Shown here: positions 8,972 through 18,543 of the stretch, in pieces
Position numbering within the stretch: the first letter of the stretch is position 1
Layout of the letters: every line of letters starts with the position of its first letter
Assembly (NCBI GenBank): GCA_051414845.1
Contig: CP183313.1
Location: 1,984,001 to 2,048,000, forward strand
DNA from: Simonsiella sp051414845
Lineage (GTDB): Bacteria > Pseudomonadota > Gammaproteobacteria > Burkholderiales > Neisseriaceae
Direction: 5' to 3'
Length of the DNA stretch: 64,000 nucleotides
Notes under the pieces: model-generated
What the model saw: the letters and a program-made list of their open reading frames with translations, nothing else
Told to the model about the DNA's origin: nothing
Databases searched by the model: none
Translations under genes and position numbers: made by a program

Positions 8972-10369
8972 TTAGCTTAAGGTTTTTGCCTTTTCAACCG
9001 CTTCTTCAATGCCCCCTACCATGTAGAACGCTTGCTCTGGCAAGTGGTCATATTCGCCGCTCAAAATGGCTTTGAAACCTGCGATGGTGTCGCGCAATGA
9101 AACATATTTACCTGGCGAACCTGTAAACACTTCAGCAACATGGAATGGTTGAGACAGGAAGCGTTGGATTTTACGTGCACGCATTACAGTCATTTTGTCA
9201 TCATCAGACAATTCATCCATACCCAAAATCGCAATGATGTCACGCAATTCTTTGTATTTTTGCAAAGTAGATTGTACGCCACGCGCTACGTCGTAATGCT
9301 CTTGTCCCAATACCAATGGATCAAGCTGACGTGAAGTGGAATCCAATGGGTCTACTGCTGGATAAATACCTAAAGACGCAATATCACGACTCAATACAAC
9401 AGTCGCATCCAAGTGAGCAAATGTGGTTGCCGGAGATGGGTCAGTCAAGTCATCGGCTGGTACATAAACCGCTTGAATAGATGTAATTGAACCTGTTTGC
9501 GTAGAAGTAATGCGCTCTTGCAAGCGACCCATTTCTTCAGCCAATGTAGGTTGATAACCCACCGCAGAAGGCATACGACCCAACAACGCAGATACCTCTG
9601 TACCCGCCAATGTGTAACGGTAAATATTGTCTACGAAAAACAATACGTCGCGACCTTTGCCATTTTCGTCCTTTTCATCACGGAAGTGTTCTGCCATTGA
9701 CAAACCTGTCAATGCAACACGTAAGCGGTTGCCAGGAGGCTCGTTCATCTGCCCGTACACCATCGCTACTTTGTCCAATACATTGGAATCTTTCATCTCG
9801 TGATAGAAGTCGTTACCTTCACGAGTACGCTCACCCACGCCTGCGAATACAGACAAACCGCTATGTGCTTTGGCGATGTTGTTAATCAATTCCATCATGT
9901 TTACGGTTTTACCTACACCCGCACCACCAAACAAGCCTACTTTACCACCTTTTGCAAATGGGCAAAGCAAGTCAATTACTTTGATGCCTGTTTCTAGCAA
10001 TTCAGTTGCACTAGATAGTTCATCAAATTTTGGTGCTGCTTGGTGAATCGCGCGACTTTCGCTAGAACCGATTGGACCTGCTTCATCAACAGGATTACCC
10101 AATACGTCCATAATGCGACCCAATGTGGCTTTACCTACAGGCACGGTAATCGGCGCACCTGTGTTATTCACTGCTAAACCACGTTTCAAACCATCGGTAC
10201 TACCCATTGCAATAGTACGAACTACGCCATCGCCAAGCTGCTGTTGCACTTCAAGTGTCAAATCAACATCAGCCAGTTTCAATGCGTCGTAAACGCGTGG
10301 GATAGCGTCACGTGGAAATTCCACGTCTACTACCGCACCAATGATTTGTACGATTTTGCCTTGACTCAT
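8972..10369 (-). CDS. atpD: ATP synthase F1 subunit beta
   Basis: The catalytic subunit of F1, 465 residues. The Walker A loop GGAGVGKT lies near residue 150; the conserved GERTREGND and the ALLGRMPSAVGYQPTLAEEMG segment follow. Length is standard. It is translated from an ATG with an AGGAT site, 36 bases after atpG. Sequence composition matches the rest of the operon. Confidence 0.98.
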   Translation of the reverse strand: MSQGKIVQIIGAVVDVEFPRDAIPRVYDALKLADVDLTLEVQQQLGDGVVRTIAMGSTDGLKRGLAVNNTGAPITVPVGKATLGRIMDVLGNPVDEAGPIGSSESRAIHQAAPKFDELSSATELLETGIKVIDLLCPFAKGGKVGLFGGAGVGKTVNMMELINNIAKAHSGLSVFAGVGERTREGNDFYHEMKDSNVLDKVAMVYGQMNEPPGNRLRVALTGLSMAEHFRDEKDENGKGRDVLFFVDNIYRYTLAGTEVSALLGRMPSAVGYQPTLAEEMGRLQERITSTQTGSITSIQAVYVPADDLTDPSPATTFAHLDATVVLSRDIASLGIYPAVDPLDSTSRQLDPLVLGQEHYDVARGVQSTLQKYKELRDIIAILGMDELSDDDKMTVMRARKIQRFLSQPFHVAEVFTGSPGKYVSLRDTIAGFKAILSGEYDHLPEQAFYMVGGIEEAVEKAKTLS

Positions 10370-10405
10370 TATCGTATCCTATCTTTTTGACAGTTTCAGG
10401 CTGCC

Positions 10406-11275
10406 TTAAACAGCTGCCGCACCTGCCACAATTTCTGACAATTCTGTGGTAATCGCTGCTTGACGTGATTTGTTATAAATCAAGCGCAATTCTTTAATGG
10501 CATTACCCGCATTATCGGTAGCGGCTTTCATTGCCACCATACGTGCTGCTTGTTCTGCTGCCATATTTTCGCTTAATGCTTCGTATACCACAGATTCTAA
10601 ATAACGACGAACCAGATACTCCAAAACCGTTACAGGACTAGGCTCATAGCGATAATCCCAGTTGTACGTACTATCGGTTTCTGATAATTGCTCTTCGGAT
10701 AAAGGCAATAATACTTCCGACATCGGTTCTTGTTTCATGGTATTGACGAAACGAGAGTGAACCAAATGAATGACATCCAGCTCATGATTTTCGTAACGTT
10801 GGAAAATCTCGGTTAATACGCCCAGCAATACTTCCATTTTAGGCGTATCGCCCAAATTAGTCGCACTGGCAATGACATTCAAACCAACACGTTGACACGC
10901 AGTCAAACCTTTGTTTCCCAAGCACACCACTTCAACTTCAATACCTTGCTCTTGATAGTGTTGTACTTGTGCAAAAAATTTCTTCAGAATATTCGCATTC
11001 AAACCGCCACACAAACCTTTGTCGGTAGTAATCAGAATGAAGCCTGCTTGACGAGTTTCTTTACGCTCTTCAAGCAGTTTCATACCGTGATATTCATGTG
11101 TTTGAGCCAAATGGTTCATTACTGAACGAACTTTTTCAGCATAAGGTCGTGCCAAACGCATACGTTCTTGAGTCTTGCGCATTTTAGAGGTTGACACCAT
11201 CTGCATCGCCTTGGTGATCTTTTGGGTATTTTGAACACTGCGAATTTTGGTGAGAATCTCTTTTCCTACTGCCAT
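10406..11275 (-). CDS. atpG: ATP synthase F1 subunit gamma
   Basis: The rotor shaft of F1, 289 residues. The N-terminal helix KIRSVQNTQKITKAMQMVSTSKMR and the C-terminal helix ATDNAGNAIKELRLIYNKSRQAAITTELSEIV form the coiled coil; the middle is the Rossmann-like domain with TDKGLCGGLN. It starts from an ATG after AAGGAGT, 25 bases downstream of atpA. Confidence 0.98.
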   Translation of the reverse strand: MAVGKEILTKIRSVQNTQKITKAMQMVSTSKMRKTQERMRLARPYAEKVRSVMNHLAQTHEYHGMKLLEERKETRQAGFILITTDKGLCGGLNANILKKFFAQVQHYQEQGIEVEVVCLGNKGLTACQRVGLNVIASATNLGDTPKMEVLLGVLTEIFQRYENHELDVIHLVHSRFVNTMKQEPMSEVLLPLSEEQLSETDSTYNWDYRYEPSPVTVLEYLVRRYLESVVYEALSENMAAEQAARMVAMKAATDNAGNAIKELRLIYNKSRQAAITTELSEIVAGAAAV

Positions 11276-11300
11276 ATCAGACTCCTTCTATCTGCTGCTT

Positions 11301-12848
11301 TCAGGCAGCATAGCCTGATGATTTTTTGAATGTTTTGATGGCTTCAGTCAAAACTTGTTCATTATCATCCGACATTGCACCAGATGCATTAATTGCGTCC
11401 AAAACTTCAGGATGCTGTGTGCGCACAAAGTTCAAAAACTCTGCTTCAAATGCCAATGCTTTAGATACAGGCACATCAGAATATGAACCATTGTTAATCG
11501 CCCACAAAGTCAATGCCATTTCAGCGGTATTTAAGGTATTGAATTGTTTTTGTTTCATCAATTCAGTTACTACTTCACCGTGTTGCAATTGCTTGCGTGT
11601 TGCTTCATCCAAATCAGAAGCAAATTGCGAGAACGCTGCCAATTCACGATATTGCGCCAATGCCAAACGAATACCGCCACCTAATTTTTTGATGACTTTA
11701 GTTTGAGCTGCACCACCTACACGAGATACCGAAATACCTGCATTGATTGCAGGACGGATACCCGAGTTAAACAAGTCAGTTTCCAAGAAAATCTGACCAT
11801 CGGTAATAGAAATCACGTTGGTTGGTACGAATGCAGATACGTCACCTGCTTGCGTCTCAATAATAGGCAAGGCGGTCAATGAGCCCGTTTTGCCCTTAAC
11901 TTCGCCATTGGTCAATTTTTCTACTTCATCAGCATTGATACGTGCTGCGCGTTCCAATAAGCGTGAGTGCAAGTAGAATACGTCGCCTGGGTATGCTTCG
12001 CGACCTGGTGGACGACGCAACAACAATGAAATCTGACGATACGCAACGGCTTGTTTAGACAAGTCATCATATACAATCAAAGCATCTTCACCGCGGTCAC
12101 GGAAGTATTCACCCATAGTGCAGCCTGAATAAGGCGCAATAAATTGCAACGCAGCTGCTTCAGAAGCAGTTGCAGCAACAACAATGGTATGTTCCATCGC
12201 GCCATGCTCTTCTAATTTACGTACAACGTTAGCAATAGAAGACGCTTTTTGACCCACTGCAACATAAATACAAATAACACCGTTGCCTTTTTGGTTGATA
12301 ATCGCATCCAAAGCAACAGCAGTTTTACCTGTTTGACGGTCACCAATAATCAACTCACGCTGACCACGACCAACAGGTACCATTGAGTCAATTGCTTTCA
12401 AACCTGTTTGCATTGGCTGATCAACAGATTGACGTGCAATTACGCCTGGGGCAATTTTTTCAATTGGCGCAGTTGTGTTAGTGTTGATTGGTCCCTTACC
12501 ATCAATTGGCTGACCCAAGGCGTTTACAACACGACCAACCAACTCACGACCAGTTGGCACTTCAAGAATGCGACCAGTACATTTAACTTCGTCGCCTTCT
12601 TTAATGTGTTCGTACTCACCCAAAATTACCGCGCCAACAGAATCACGCTCCAAGTTCATGGCCAAACCGAAGGTATTGCTAGGAAATTCTAGCATTTCAC
12701 CCTGCATTACATCAGATAGACCATATACGCGAACAATACCGTCGGTTACAGAAATTACTGTACCGCGCGTGCGTGCTTCCTGCTTGGTATTTAAATTTTC
12801 AATCTTTGCTTTCAGCAAATCGCTGATTTCAGCAGGATTAATCTGCAT
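11301..12848 (-). CDS. atpA: ATP synthase F1 subunit alpha
   Basis: The non-catalytic nucleotide-binding subunit of F1, 515 residues. Walker A is GDRQTGKT near residue 170; the family pattern PAINAGISVSRVGGAAQ is present. The ATG follows AGGAGGG. It lies 9 bases after atpH in the same operon. Confidence 0.98.
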   Translation of the reverse strand: MQINPAEISDLLKAKIENLNTKQEARTRGTVISVTDGIVRVYGLSDVMQGEMLEFPSNTFGLAMNLERDSVGAVILGEYEHIKEGDEVKCTGRILEVPTGRELVGRVVNALGQPIDGKGPINTNTTAPIEKIAPGVIARQSVDQPMQTGLKAIDSMVPVGRGQRELIIGDRQTGKTAVALDAIINQKGNGVICIYVAVGQKASSIANVVRKLEEHGAMEHTIVVAATASEAAALQFIAPYSGCTMGEYFRDRGEDALIVYDDLSKQAVAYRQISLLLRRPPGREAYPGDVFYLHSRLLERAARINADEVEKLTNGEVKGKTGSLTALPIIETQAGDVSAFVPTNVISITDGQIFLETDLFNSGIRPAINAGISVSRVGGAAQTKVIKKLGGGIRLALAQYRELAAFSQFASDLDEATRKQLQHGEVVTELMKQKQFNTLNTAEMALTLWAINNGSYSDVPVSKALAFEAEFLNFVRTQHPEVLDAINASGAMSDDNEQVLTEAIKTFKKSSGYAA

Positions 12849-12857
12849 GAAACCCTC

Positions 12858-13406
12858 CTAATTGGTCATAGCCGTGTACAGTTGTTGTAATTTACCCTGT
12901 ACCGACAAATCTAAAACTTGGTCACCCACAACCGCTTTCAAACCGCCAATCAATTCACGATCAGTTTCAAAGCGCGCTTGTAAGCGAACATTAAATCGTT
13001 GCTCCAAATCGCTAACAATTTTTGCCCGTTGACCTTCGCTGGCTACTTCATAAGCAGTATAGATAACCGCTTCTTTCGCATCATCTTTACTCAATACCAA
13101 TTGTTGATATTGCTCATAGATATTTGGTAAAGCAGCCAAACGTTTTTCTTGGGAGACAACATATACAAAATTGCGGAATTCCACATTTTTTGTCGCTTCC
13201 GTACGGTCCAATAAACGGAACAACTCATCAGCTTTTTGCATTGCATCAAATTCAGATTGATTGATGTACTGAACTACTTGTGGCTGCTGTATCAACCAAG
13301 CCAATTGAGCTAGCTCGTTTTGCCAAACTTCGGTTTGACCTTTTTCTTCAGCCAGCTCAAACAATGCTTTTGCATAAGGACGAGCAACGGTTGCGAACTC
13401 TATCAT
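12858..13406 (-). CDS. atpH: ATP synthase F1 subunit delta
   Basis: A 182-residue peripheral-stalk subunit that joins F1 to the b-subunit dimer. The N terminus ATVARPYAKALFELA is the typical OSCP/delta opening and the C-terminal region QARFETDRELIGGLKAVVGDQVLD is the family signature. It begins 4 bases after the atpF stop, so translation is probably coupled. Confidence 0.96.
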   Translation of the reverse strand: MIEFATVARPYAKALFELAEEKGQTEVWQNELAQLAWLIQQPQVVQYINQSEFDAMQKADELFRLLDRTEATKNVEFRNFVYVVSQEKRLAALPNIYEQYQQLVLSKDDAKEAVIYTAYEVASEGQRAKIVSDLEQRFNVRLQARFETDRELIGGLKAVVGDQVLDLSVQGKLQQLYTAMTN

Positions 13407-13410
13407 AGCC

Positions 13411-13881
13411 TTACAGCTCCTGTTTTAAGGTACTCAGCATTTGAGCATGTTGCGCTTCATTAACTTCGCGACGCAAAATAGACTCTGCGCCTTTCACTGC
13501 TAATGCTGCAACTTGTTCACGCAACGCTTCGCGTGCGCGATTGGTTTCTTGCTCAACATCTGCTTTTGCTTGTGCTGTAATGCGCGCAGCTTCGGCTTGG
13601 GCTTGCTCTTTCGCCTCTTCCACAATTTGCGCGGCACGTTTTTCCGCATTTGTTACCATTTCGGCAACTTGCGAACGCCCCTCAGTCAAGAGTTCTGCAA
13701 CTTTTTTCTCTGCCTGTTCAAAATCACTTTTACCACGTTCAGCAGCTGCCAAACCCTCAGCAATTTTATCGGCACGCTCATCAAGAGCTTTGGCAATTGG
13801 AGGCCACACATATTTCATGGTAAACCAAACCAAAATACCAAAAACAATTATTTGCGCAATTAAGGTTGCATTTAAATTCAC
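13411..13881 (-). CDS. atpF: ATP synthase Fo subunit b
   Basis: A 156-residue peripheral-stalk subunit. A single N-terminal membrane helix (LIAQIIVFGILVWFTMKYVW) precedes a long charged coiled coil rich in Ala, Glu, Lys and Arg that dimerises. Length matches the family. It lies between atpE and atpH. Confidence 0.96.
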   Translation of the reverse strand: MNLNATLIAQIIVFGILVWFTMKYVWPPIAKALDERADKIAEGLAAAERGKSDFEQAEKKVAELLTEGRSQVAEMVTNAEKRAAQIVEEAKEQAQAEAARITAQAKADVEQETNRAREALREQVAALAVKGAESILRREVNEAQHAQMLSTLKQEL

Positions 13882-13927
13882 TTTACTCTGCCCTCGTATC
13901 AGGGGTTAATCAAATCGGAGCGGATAA

Positions 13928-14164
13928 TTATGCTGCACCGAACGGATTAACAAAGGCGAACAGCAATGCAATAGCCACACCAATTAAGAATGCCGCATCA
14001 ATCAAACCAGCAATCAAGAACAATTTAGTTTGCAATGGACCAATCAATTCTGGTTGACGCGCAGAAGATTCCAAGTATTTAGAACCAACCATCGCGATAC
14101 CGATTGATGCACCCAACGCGCCCAATGCTACGATTAAACCACATGCAATAGCAATCAAACCCAT
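13928..14164 (-). CDS. atpE: ATP synthase Fo subunit c
   Basis: The ring-forming proteolipid, 78 residues with two membrane helices joined by the polar RQP loop (residues 36-38). The ion-carrying carboxylate is Asp56 in GLIDAAFLIG. The surrounding residues look like a proton-type ring; no clear sodium-ligand set is present. The ATG follows an AGGAG site. It is flanked by 46-48 base gaps, longer than elsewhere in the operon. Confidence 0.97.
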   Translation of the reverse strand: MGLIAIACGLIVALGALGASIGIAMVGSKYLESSARQPELIGPLQTKLFLIAGLIDAAFLIGVAIALLFAFVNPFGAA

Positions 14165-14212
14165 GATTAAAACTCCTAAAAAAAGAAAGGTTAAACTACA
14201 TTAAAAAAACTT

Positions 14213-15085
14213 TTAGTGATGATCATGTGCTTGACCGATGTAAACAAAAGTCAAAGCCATGAAAATAAACGCCTGCAAGGTAATGACCAAAATATGGAAA
14301 ATTGCCCAAGCAGCACCTGCTAGGATATGGAAAACAAACATAACAGGATCAAGTAAGCTCACGCCACCTGAAGCAGCCCATGCGCCGCCGAGCAACGCAA
14401 TCAGCATAAACACCAACTCACCAGCATACATATTACCAAACAACCGCATGCCATGAGAAACGGTTTTGGAAAAAAACTCCAAAATATTCATAACAAAGTT
14501 AATTGGACCCAATTTAGGACCAAATGGTGCGGAAAACATCTCATGCATCCAACCACCAAAGCCTTTGATTTTAATGCTGTAATAGATACAAGTTAGCAAT
14601 ACACCGATTGCCAATGCCAATGTAGTATTCAAGTCAGCAGTAGGCACGACACGCAATAAAGCATGATGTTCGCCCGTCATACCTTGCCAAGTCAAAGGCA
14701 ACAAATCCACAGGCAACATATCCATCGCGTTCATCAAGAAAATCCAAACAAACAGCGTCAAACCTAGTGGTGCTACAACCTTTCGAGACTCTTCGTTGTG
14801 AATAATACTTTTGCACATATCATCCACAAACTCATACAAAATCTCAACGGCCGCCTGAAAACGACCTGGTACACCAGCAGTAGCGGTTTTCGCACCACGG
14901 TACAACAAGAAACTGCCTAAAATACCCAACACAACCGCAAAAAATACCGCGTCGATATTAATAAAAGAAAAGTCCGCAATATTACGCAGCCCCTGACCTT
15001 CTGTTACATCAGACAAACTTGTCAAACTTTGTAAATGGTGCTTGATGTAATCGGCTGGCGTCATCACTTCATTTGCACTTGCCAT
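14213..15085 (-). CDS. atpB: ATP synthase Fo subunit a
   Basis: The 290-residue stator subunit that forms the two ion half-channels. The essential arginine lies in SHGMRLFGNMYAGE, and the C-terminal helices include LQAFIFMALTFVYIGQAHDHH. The first codons overlap the end of atpI by 17 bases, so the two are probably translationally coupled. Confidence 0.97.
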   Translation of the reverse strand: MASANEVMTPADYIKHHLQSLTSLSDVTEGQGLRNIADFSFINIDAVFFAVVLGILGSFLLYRGAKTATAGVPGRFQAAVEILYEFVDDMCKSIIHNEESRKVVAPLGLTLFVWIFLMNAMDMLPVDLLPLTWQGMTGEHHALLRVVPTADLNTTLALAIGVLLTCIYYSIKIKGFGGWMHEMFSAPFGPKLGPINFVMNILEFFSKTVSHGMRLFGNMYAGELVFMLIALLGGAWAASGGVSLLDPVMFVFHILAGAAWAIFHILVITLQAFIFMALTFVYIGQAHDHH

Positions 15086-15425
15086 AACGATGAACCTTCA
15101 AAAAAAATAAAAAAACCAAATGACTGACAGCTAATAAACCCACAAAAAAAGGCAAAAATTGCAACGACTTATACAAAATCACTACCGCAACCAATAAAAT
15201 TAACGCCAGTACTATTTTTAAACCTTCTGAAACAATGAACCCCATTCCCACCATAGCAGGATAAGGTTTCAAAAACTTTAAAAATATTACCGCTAACGCT
15301 GTCGGAATCACATAACAAGCCGCGCCTAAACCCAAAGAATAAGCAGCCTGAACGCCAAAAAATATGCCTGCAATCAGCATCAACAACAAGCTTGTAAGCA
15401 CCTGTAATCTAACTAACGCAAACAC
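15069..15425 (-). CDS. atpI: ATP synthase assembly protein AtpI
   Basis: A small inner-membrane protein of 118 residues with four hydrophobic segments, the usual leader gene of atp operons, associated with assembly of the c-ring. It starts with GTG at 15425; an in-frame stop lies shortly upstream and no ATG is available. The ribosome site is weak. It contains a DUS-like variant (about 15343-15354). A sigma-70 promoter lies 40 bases upstream. Confidence 0.88.
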   Translation of the reverse strand: MFALVRLQVLTSLLLMLIAGIFFGVQAAYSLGLGAACYVIPTALAVIFLKFLKPYPAMVGMGFIVSEGLKIVLALILLVAVVILYKSLQFLPFFVGLLAVSHLVFLFFLKVHRYGKCK

Positions 15426-15461
15426 TATTTAATCAGCCCATACAAAACAATAAGCCGCGCA

Positions 15462-15490
15462 AATATAAACAAAGACACACAAAACGTCAA
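15462..15490 (-). promoter_or_regulatory. Sigma-70 promoter of the atp operon
   Basis: On the minus strand, TTGACG (15490-15485), a 17-base spacer and TATATT (15467-15462). Predicted transcription start is near 15455, giving a leader of about 30 bases before atpI. Confidence 0.8.
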
Positions 15491-15717
15491 GAAAAATCGT
15501 TAATTCATGTGAAATACCCATATCAAAATTAAAGTGAATCTTTTAAAAACAAGAGTATAAATTTTAATTCTTTACAACAACATCACACTACGGTTTTAGG
15601 CTGCCTGAAAATAAGTTCAACAAAGCCAAACCACCCTACTCTTTCAGGCAGCCTGAAAACAATGTTAAAATCGCGCCTTTTTTCAAAGCACCCTATTCAT
15701 TATTTTAAGGAACAAAC

Positions 15718-16443
15718 ATGGCAGGTCATAGCAAGTGGGCAAATATTCAGCACAAAAAAGCACGCGCCGACGCCCAGCGCAGCAAAATTTTTACTAAACT
15801 TATTAAAGAAATTACCGTTGCTGCCAAACTCGGTGGCGGCGACCCCAATTCCAATCCACGCTTGCGACTCGCAATGGACAAAGCATGGGACGCCAACATG
15901 CCCAAAGACAACGTGCAGCGCGCCATTGACAAAGGCACGGGCAACTTGGAAGGCGTGGAATACATCGAATTGCGTTACGAAGGTTACGGCATTGGCGGCG
16001 CAGCGGTTATGGTAGATTGCATGACCGACAACAAAACCCGCACCGTTGCCGACGTGCGTCACGCATTCACCAAAAACGGCGGCAATCTCGGCACAGACGG
16101 CTGCGTTGCATTCAACTTTGAACATCAAGGCTATCTTGTGTTCGCCAATGTGGACGAAGACGCGCTGATGGAAGCGGCTTTGGAAGCTGGCGCAGAAGAT
16201 GTCATCGTAGACGAAGATGGCATTATTGAAGTGATTACCGCACCAACAGACTGGGCAACCATCAAAGGCGCCTTAGAACAAGCAGGTTTCAAATCCGAAG
16301 ACGGCGACGTAACCATGCGCGCGCAAAACACAACCGAATTAACAGGCGACGACGCGGCAAAAATGCAAAAACTGATTGACGCATTGGAAGACTTGGACGA
16401 CGTGCAAAACGTATATACTTCGGCTGTTATCCATTTGGATTAA
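15718..16443 (+). CDS. yebC: YebC/PmpR-family DNA-binding protein
   Basis: A cytoplasmic protein of 241 residues of the TACO1/YebC family. Members act as transcriptional regulators or help ribosomes through difficult peptides. The opening AGHSKWANIQHKKARADAQR and the segment KDNVQRAIDKGTG are diagnostic. The ATG follows TAAGGA. It is a single gene with two DUS copies just upstream and an imperfect DUS hairpin after the stop (16452-16481). Confidence 0.95.
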   Translation: MAGHSKWANIQHKKARADAQRSKIFTKLIKEITVAAKLGGGDPNSNPRLRLAMDKAWDANMPKDNVQRAIDKGTGNLEGVEYIELRYEGYGIGGAAVMVDCMTDNKTRTVADVRHAFTKNGGNLGTDGCVAFNFEHQGYLVFANVDEDALMEAALEAGAEDVIVDEDGIIEVITAPTDWATIKGALEQAGFKSEDGDVTMRAQNTTELTGDDAAKMQKLIDALEDLDDVQNVYTSAVIHLD

Positions 16444-16508
16444 ACGCTTTTCAGGCTGCCTGCATCATTCAGGCAGTCTGAAATATTTTGCACTCACTCG
16501 GTTTCAAT

Positions 16509-16775
16509 TTAATCAACCAAATCAACAGATTGACCAGAATTCCACAAGTAACGCTTTTGTGGCAACTTCATCGCTTTTACAGAATACTCGCCACGCAAAG
16601 CTTCCGCGCGCGTCAAACAACACGCAATCACGCGCATTTCCACCGCACCACGCATTTTGGTATAGCGCGCCCCTTTGCCACTTTGATGTTTGGCAAACCG
16701 CGCCGCAGGTTGATTAGTAATCCCACAATATAAAGAACCATCGTCGCACAGAACCAAATAAACACACCAATTCAT
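16509..16775 (-). CDS. GIY-YIG nuclease-fold protein (YhbQ-like)
   Basis: An 88-residue single-domain protein. VYLV (residues 5-8) and YCGIT (16-20) are the GIY and YIG elements; the following ARFAKHQSGKGARYTK holds the conserved Arg/His region and a Glu lies in RAEALRGEYSVK. Small proteins of this type (YhbQ group) are putative structure-specific DNA nucleases; the substrate is not shown by sequence. Start ATG with an AGGTG site. Confidence 0.85.
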   Translation of the reverse strand: MNWCVYLVLCDDGSLYCGITNQPAARFAKHQSGKGARYTKMRGAVEMRVIACCLTRAEALRGEYSVKAMKLPQKRYLWNSGQSVDLVD

Positions 16776-16894
16776 CGCACCTATCTTTCAGGCAGCCTAA
16801 CTATTCGCCAACCTATTATAGATATTTAAAAACCACTATCTCACTATTTTCAGGCTGCATGAAACGTGTTCAATCCTTTCAGGCAGCCTGAAAA

Positions 16895-17719
16895 TCAATC
16901 CACAAACTTACTTCGCGGCTGAAACGACGGCTGCACCACTTTCTCATGCGTTCCCAGATTTACCGCCGTCAATTCACCGCCCCACAACGCGCCCGTATCC
17001 AACGCCAACACCCGATTTTCCTGCGCAAAACCCAAAGCCGACCAATGCCCAAACACAATCGTTTTATCCAAATTCTGCCGAGTTTCGCTGTCAAACCAAG
17101 CATGTAGCGCAGGCGGAATTTGTGCATAAGTCCCTTTATAATCAAACTCCAAGCGATTATCGGGGTGCAACACGCGCATCCGCGTCATTACATTCGTCAC
17201 CAACCGCCAGCGTTCCATATCTCGCAAATCAGACGACCACTTATCAGGCGTGTTGCCATACATCTGCGTAAAAAAATCCGCCGCATGGCTGCCTGAAAGC
17301 TGCTCGGCAACTTCATCCGCCAAACTTTGCGCCAACTCAATCGTCCATTCAGGCAGCAAACCCGCGTGCACCAACACATGCGACTCATTCTGCCGCATTA
17401 AAGGCTGCGCGCGCAACCAATCGCGCATTATATTCACGCGCGGATGATGGATAATTTGCGTCAACGTATCGTGTTTTTTCAACCTACCCTTGCCATACAC
17501 AATCGCCAGCAAATGCAAATCGTGATTACCCAATACCACCTGCACGCTGCTTTCATGTTTCATCACAAATTCAAGACATTGCAGCGATTTTGGCCCACGA
17601 TTAACCAAATCGCCGACCAGCCACAAAGTATCTGTGCCGTGATTAAAATCCAATTTCGCCAACAAAGCCGCCAACTCATCAAAACAGCCTTGCAAATCGC
17701 CGATTGCGTAGTGTGCCAT
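16895..17719 (-). CDS. apaH: Bis(5'-nucleosyl)-tetraphosphatase, symmetrical
   Basis: Hydrolyses Ap4A to two ADP (and NAD/Np4N RNA caps in characterised homologues). The 274-residue protein has the metallophosphatase motifs GDLQGC (7-12), GDLVNRG and GNHD, and the late HVLVHAGL and VFGHWSALG. Length is standard. It is a single gene; a partial DUS lies within the coding sequence near 17288. Confidence 0.95.
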   Translation of the reverse strand: MAHYAIGDLQGCFDELAALLAKLDFNHGTDTLWLVGDLVNRGPKSLQCLEFVMKHESSVQVVLGNHDLHLLAIVYGKGRLKKHDTLTQIIHHPRVNIMRDWLRAQPLMRQNESHVLVHAGLLPEWTIELAQSLADEVAEQLSGSHAADFFTQMYGNTPDKWSSDLRDMERWRLVTNVMTRMRVLHPDNRLEFDYKGTYAQIPPALHAWFDSETRQNLDKTIVFGHWSALGFAQENRVLALDTGALWGGELTAVNLGTHEKVVQPSFQPRSKFVD

Positions 17720-17889
17720 AGTTCAATACGTATCATGTAAAGACAAAATTGTAACCGAAATTCTGCGTTCAGGCTGCCTGAACATACGCTTCAGACTACC
17801 TTTTACTTCTATACCACATAACCATTTCTTCTTACGGCTCCCTTGCAAAAAACCTACAATTTCGTTTTTACTTTTTTTCACATTGCATT

Positions 17890-18543
17890 ATGAATTGGCA
17901 ATATGTTTCTCAAGCCGCGCCGCGCTTTTTTCAGGCTGCCTTAATCACGCTGGAATTGGCATTTTATGGCATTATTTTTTCCTTATTGGTCGGAATCATG
18001 GTCGCCATTTGTACTGCCTACCGCATCCCCGTACTCAACAAAATCAGCCGCGCCTATATTGAGTTGTCGCGCAACACGCCGCTGCTTATTCAACTGTTTT
18101 TCCTGTATTACGGCTTACCGAAAATCGGCATTAAATGGGACGGCTTCACTTGCGGCGTGATTGCGCTCGTGTTTTTGGGCGGCAGCTACATGGCGGAAGC
18201 CTTACGCGCAGGTTTGCTTGCCGTGCCACGCGGTCAAACCGAAGCGGCAAAAGCGATTGGTTTGAGCGATGTGCAAATTTTTCGTTATGTGGTTTTGCCG
18301 CAAGCATGGGCGGTTTCCTTGCCTGCGATTGGCGCGAACATCTTGTTTTTAATCAAAGAAACGTCTGTAATCAGCGCGGTGGCGGTGGCAGAATTGATGT
18401 TCTTAACCAAAGACATCATCGGCATGGATTACAAAACCAACGAAGCCTTATTTTTATTATTTATCAGTTATTTAATTATTTTGCTGCCCGTATCTTTATG
18501 GGCGCGACACGCAGAACGCAAAGCAAGGAGCGCGAAAATATGA
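17890..18543 (+). CDS. Polar amino acid ABC transporter permease 1
   Basis: An inner-membrane permease of 217 residues, HisM/GlnP type, about five membrane segments. The cytoplasmic coupling loop EALRAGLLAVPRGQTEAAKAIGL is the EAA motif. The N-terminal pattern (TLELAFYGIIFSLLVG, LSRNTPLLIQLFFLYYGLP) is typical. The stop TGA overlaps the start ATG of the second permease gene. The ribosome site is weak. It is the first gene of a four-gene importer locus. Confidence 0.9.
   Translation: MNWQYVSQAAPRFFQAALITLELAFYGIIFSLLVGIMVAICTAYRIPVLNKISRAYIELSRNTPLLIQLFFLYYGLPKIGIKWDGFTCGVIALVFLGGSYMAEALRAGLLAVPRGQTEAAKAIGLSDVQIFRYVVLPQAWAVSLPAIGANILFLIKETSVISAVAVAELMFLTKDIIGMDYKTNEALFLLFISYLIILLPVSLWARHAERKARSAKI

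Noticed and set aside
18135..18539. Long N-terminal extension of permease 2
   Set aside because: This is the shadow frame of permease 1; the real start overlaps its stop and has a ribosome site.
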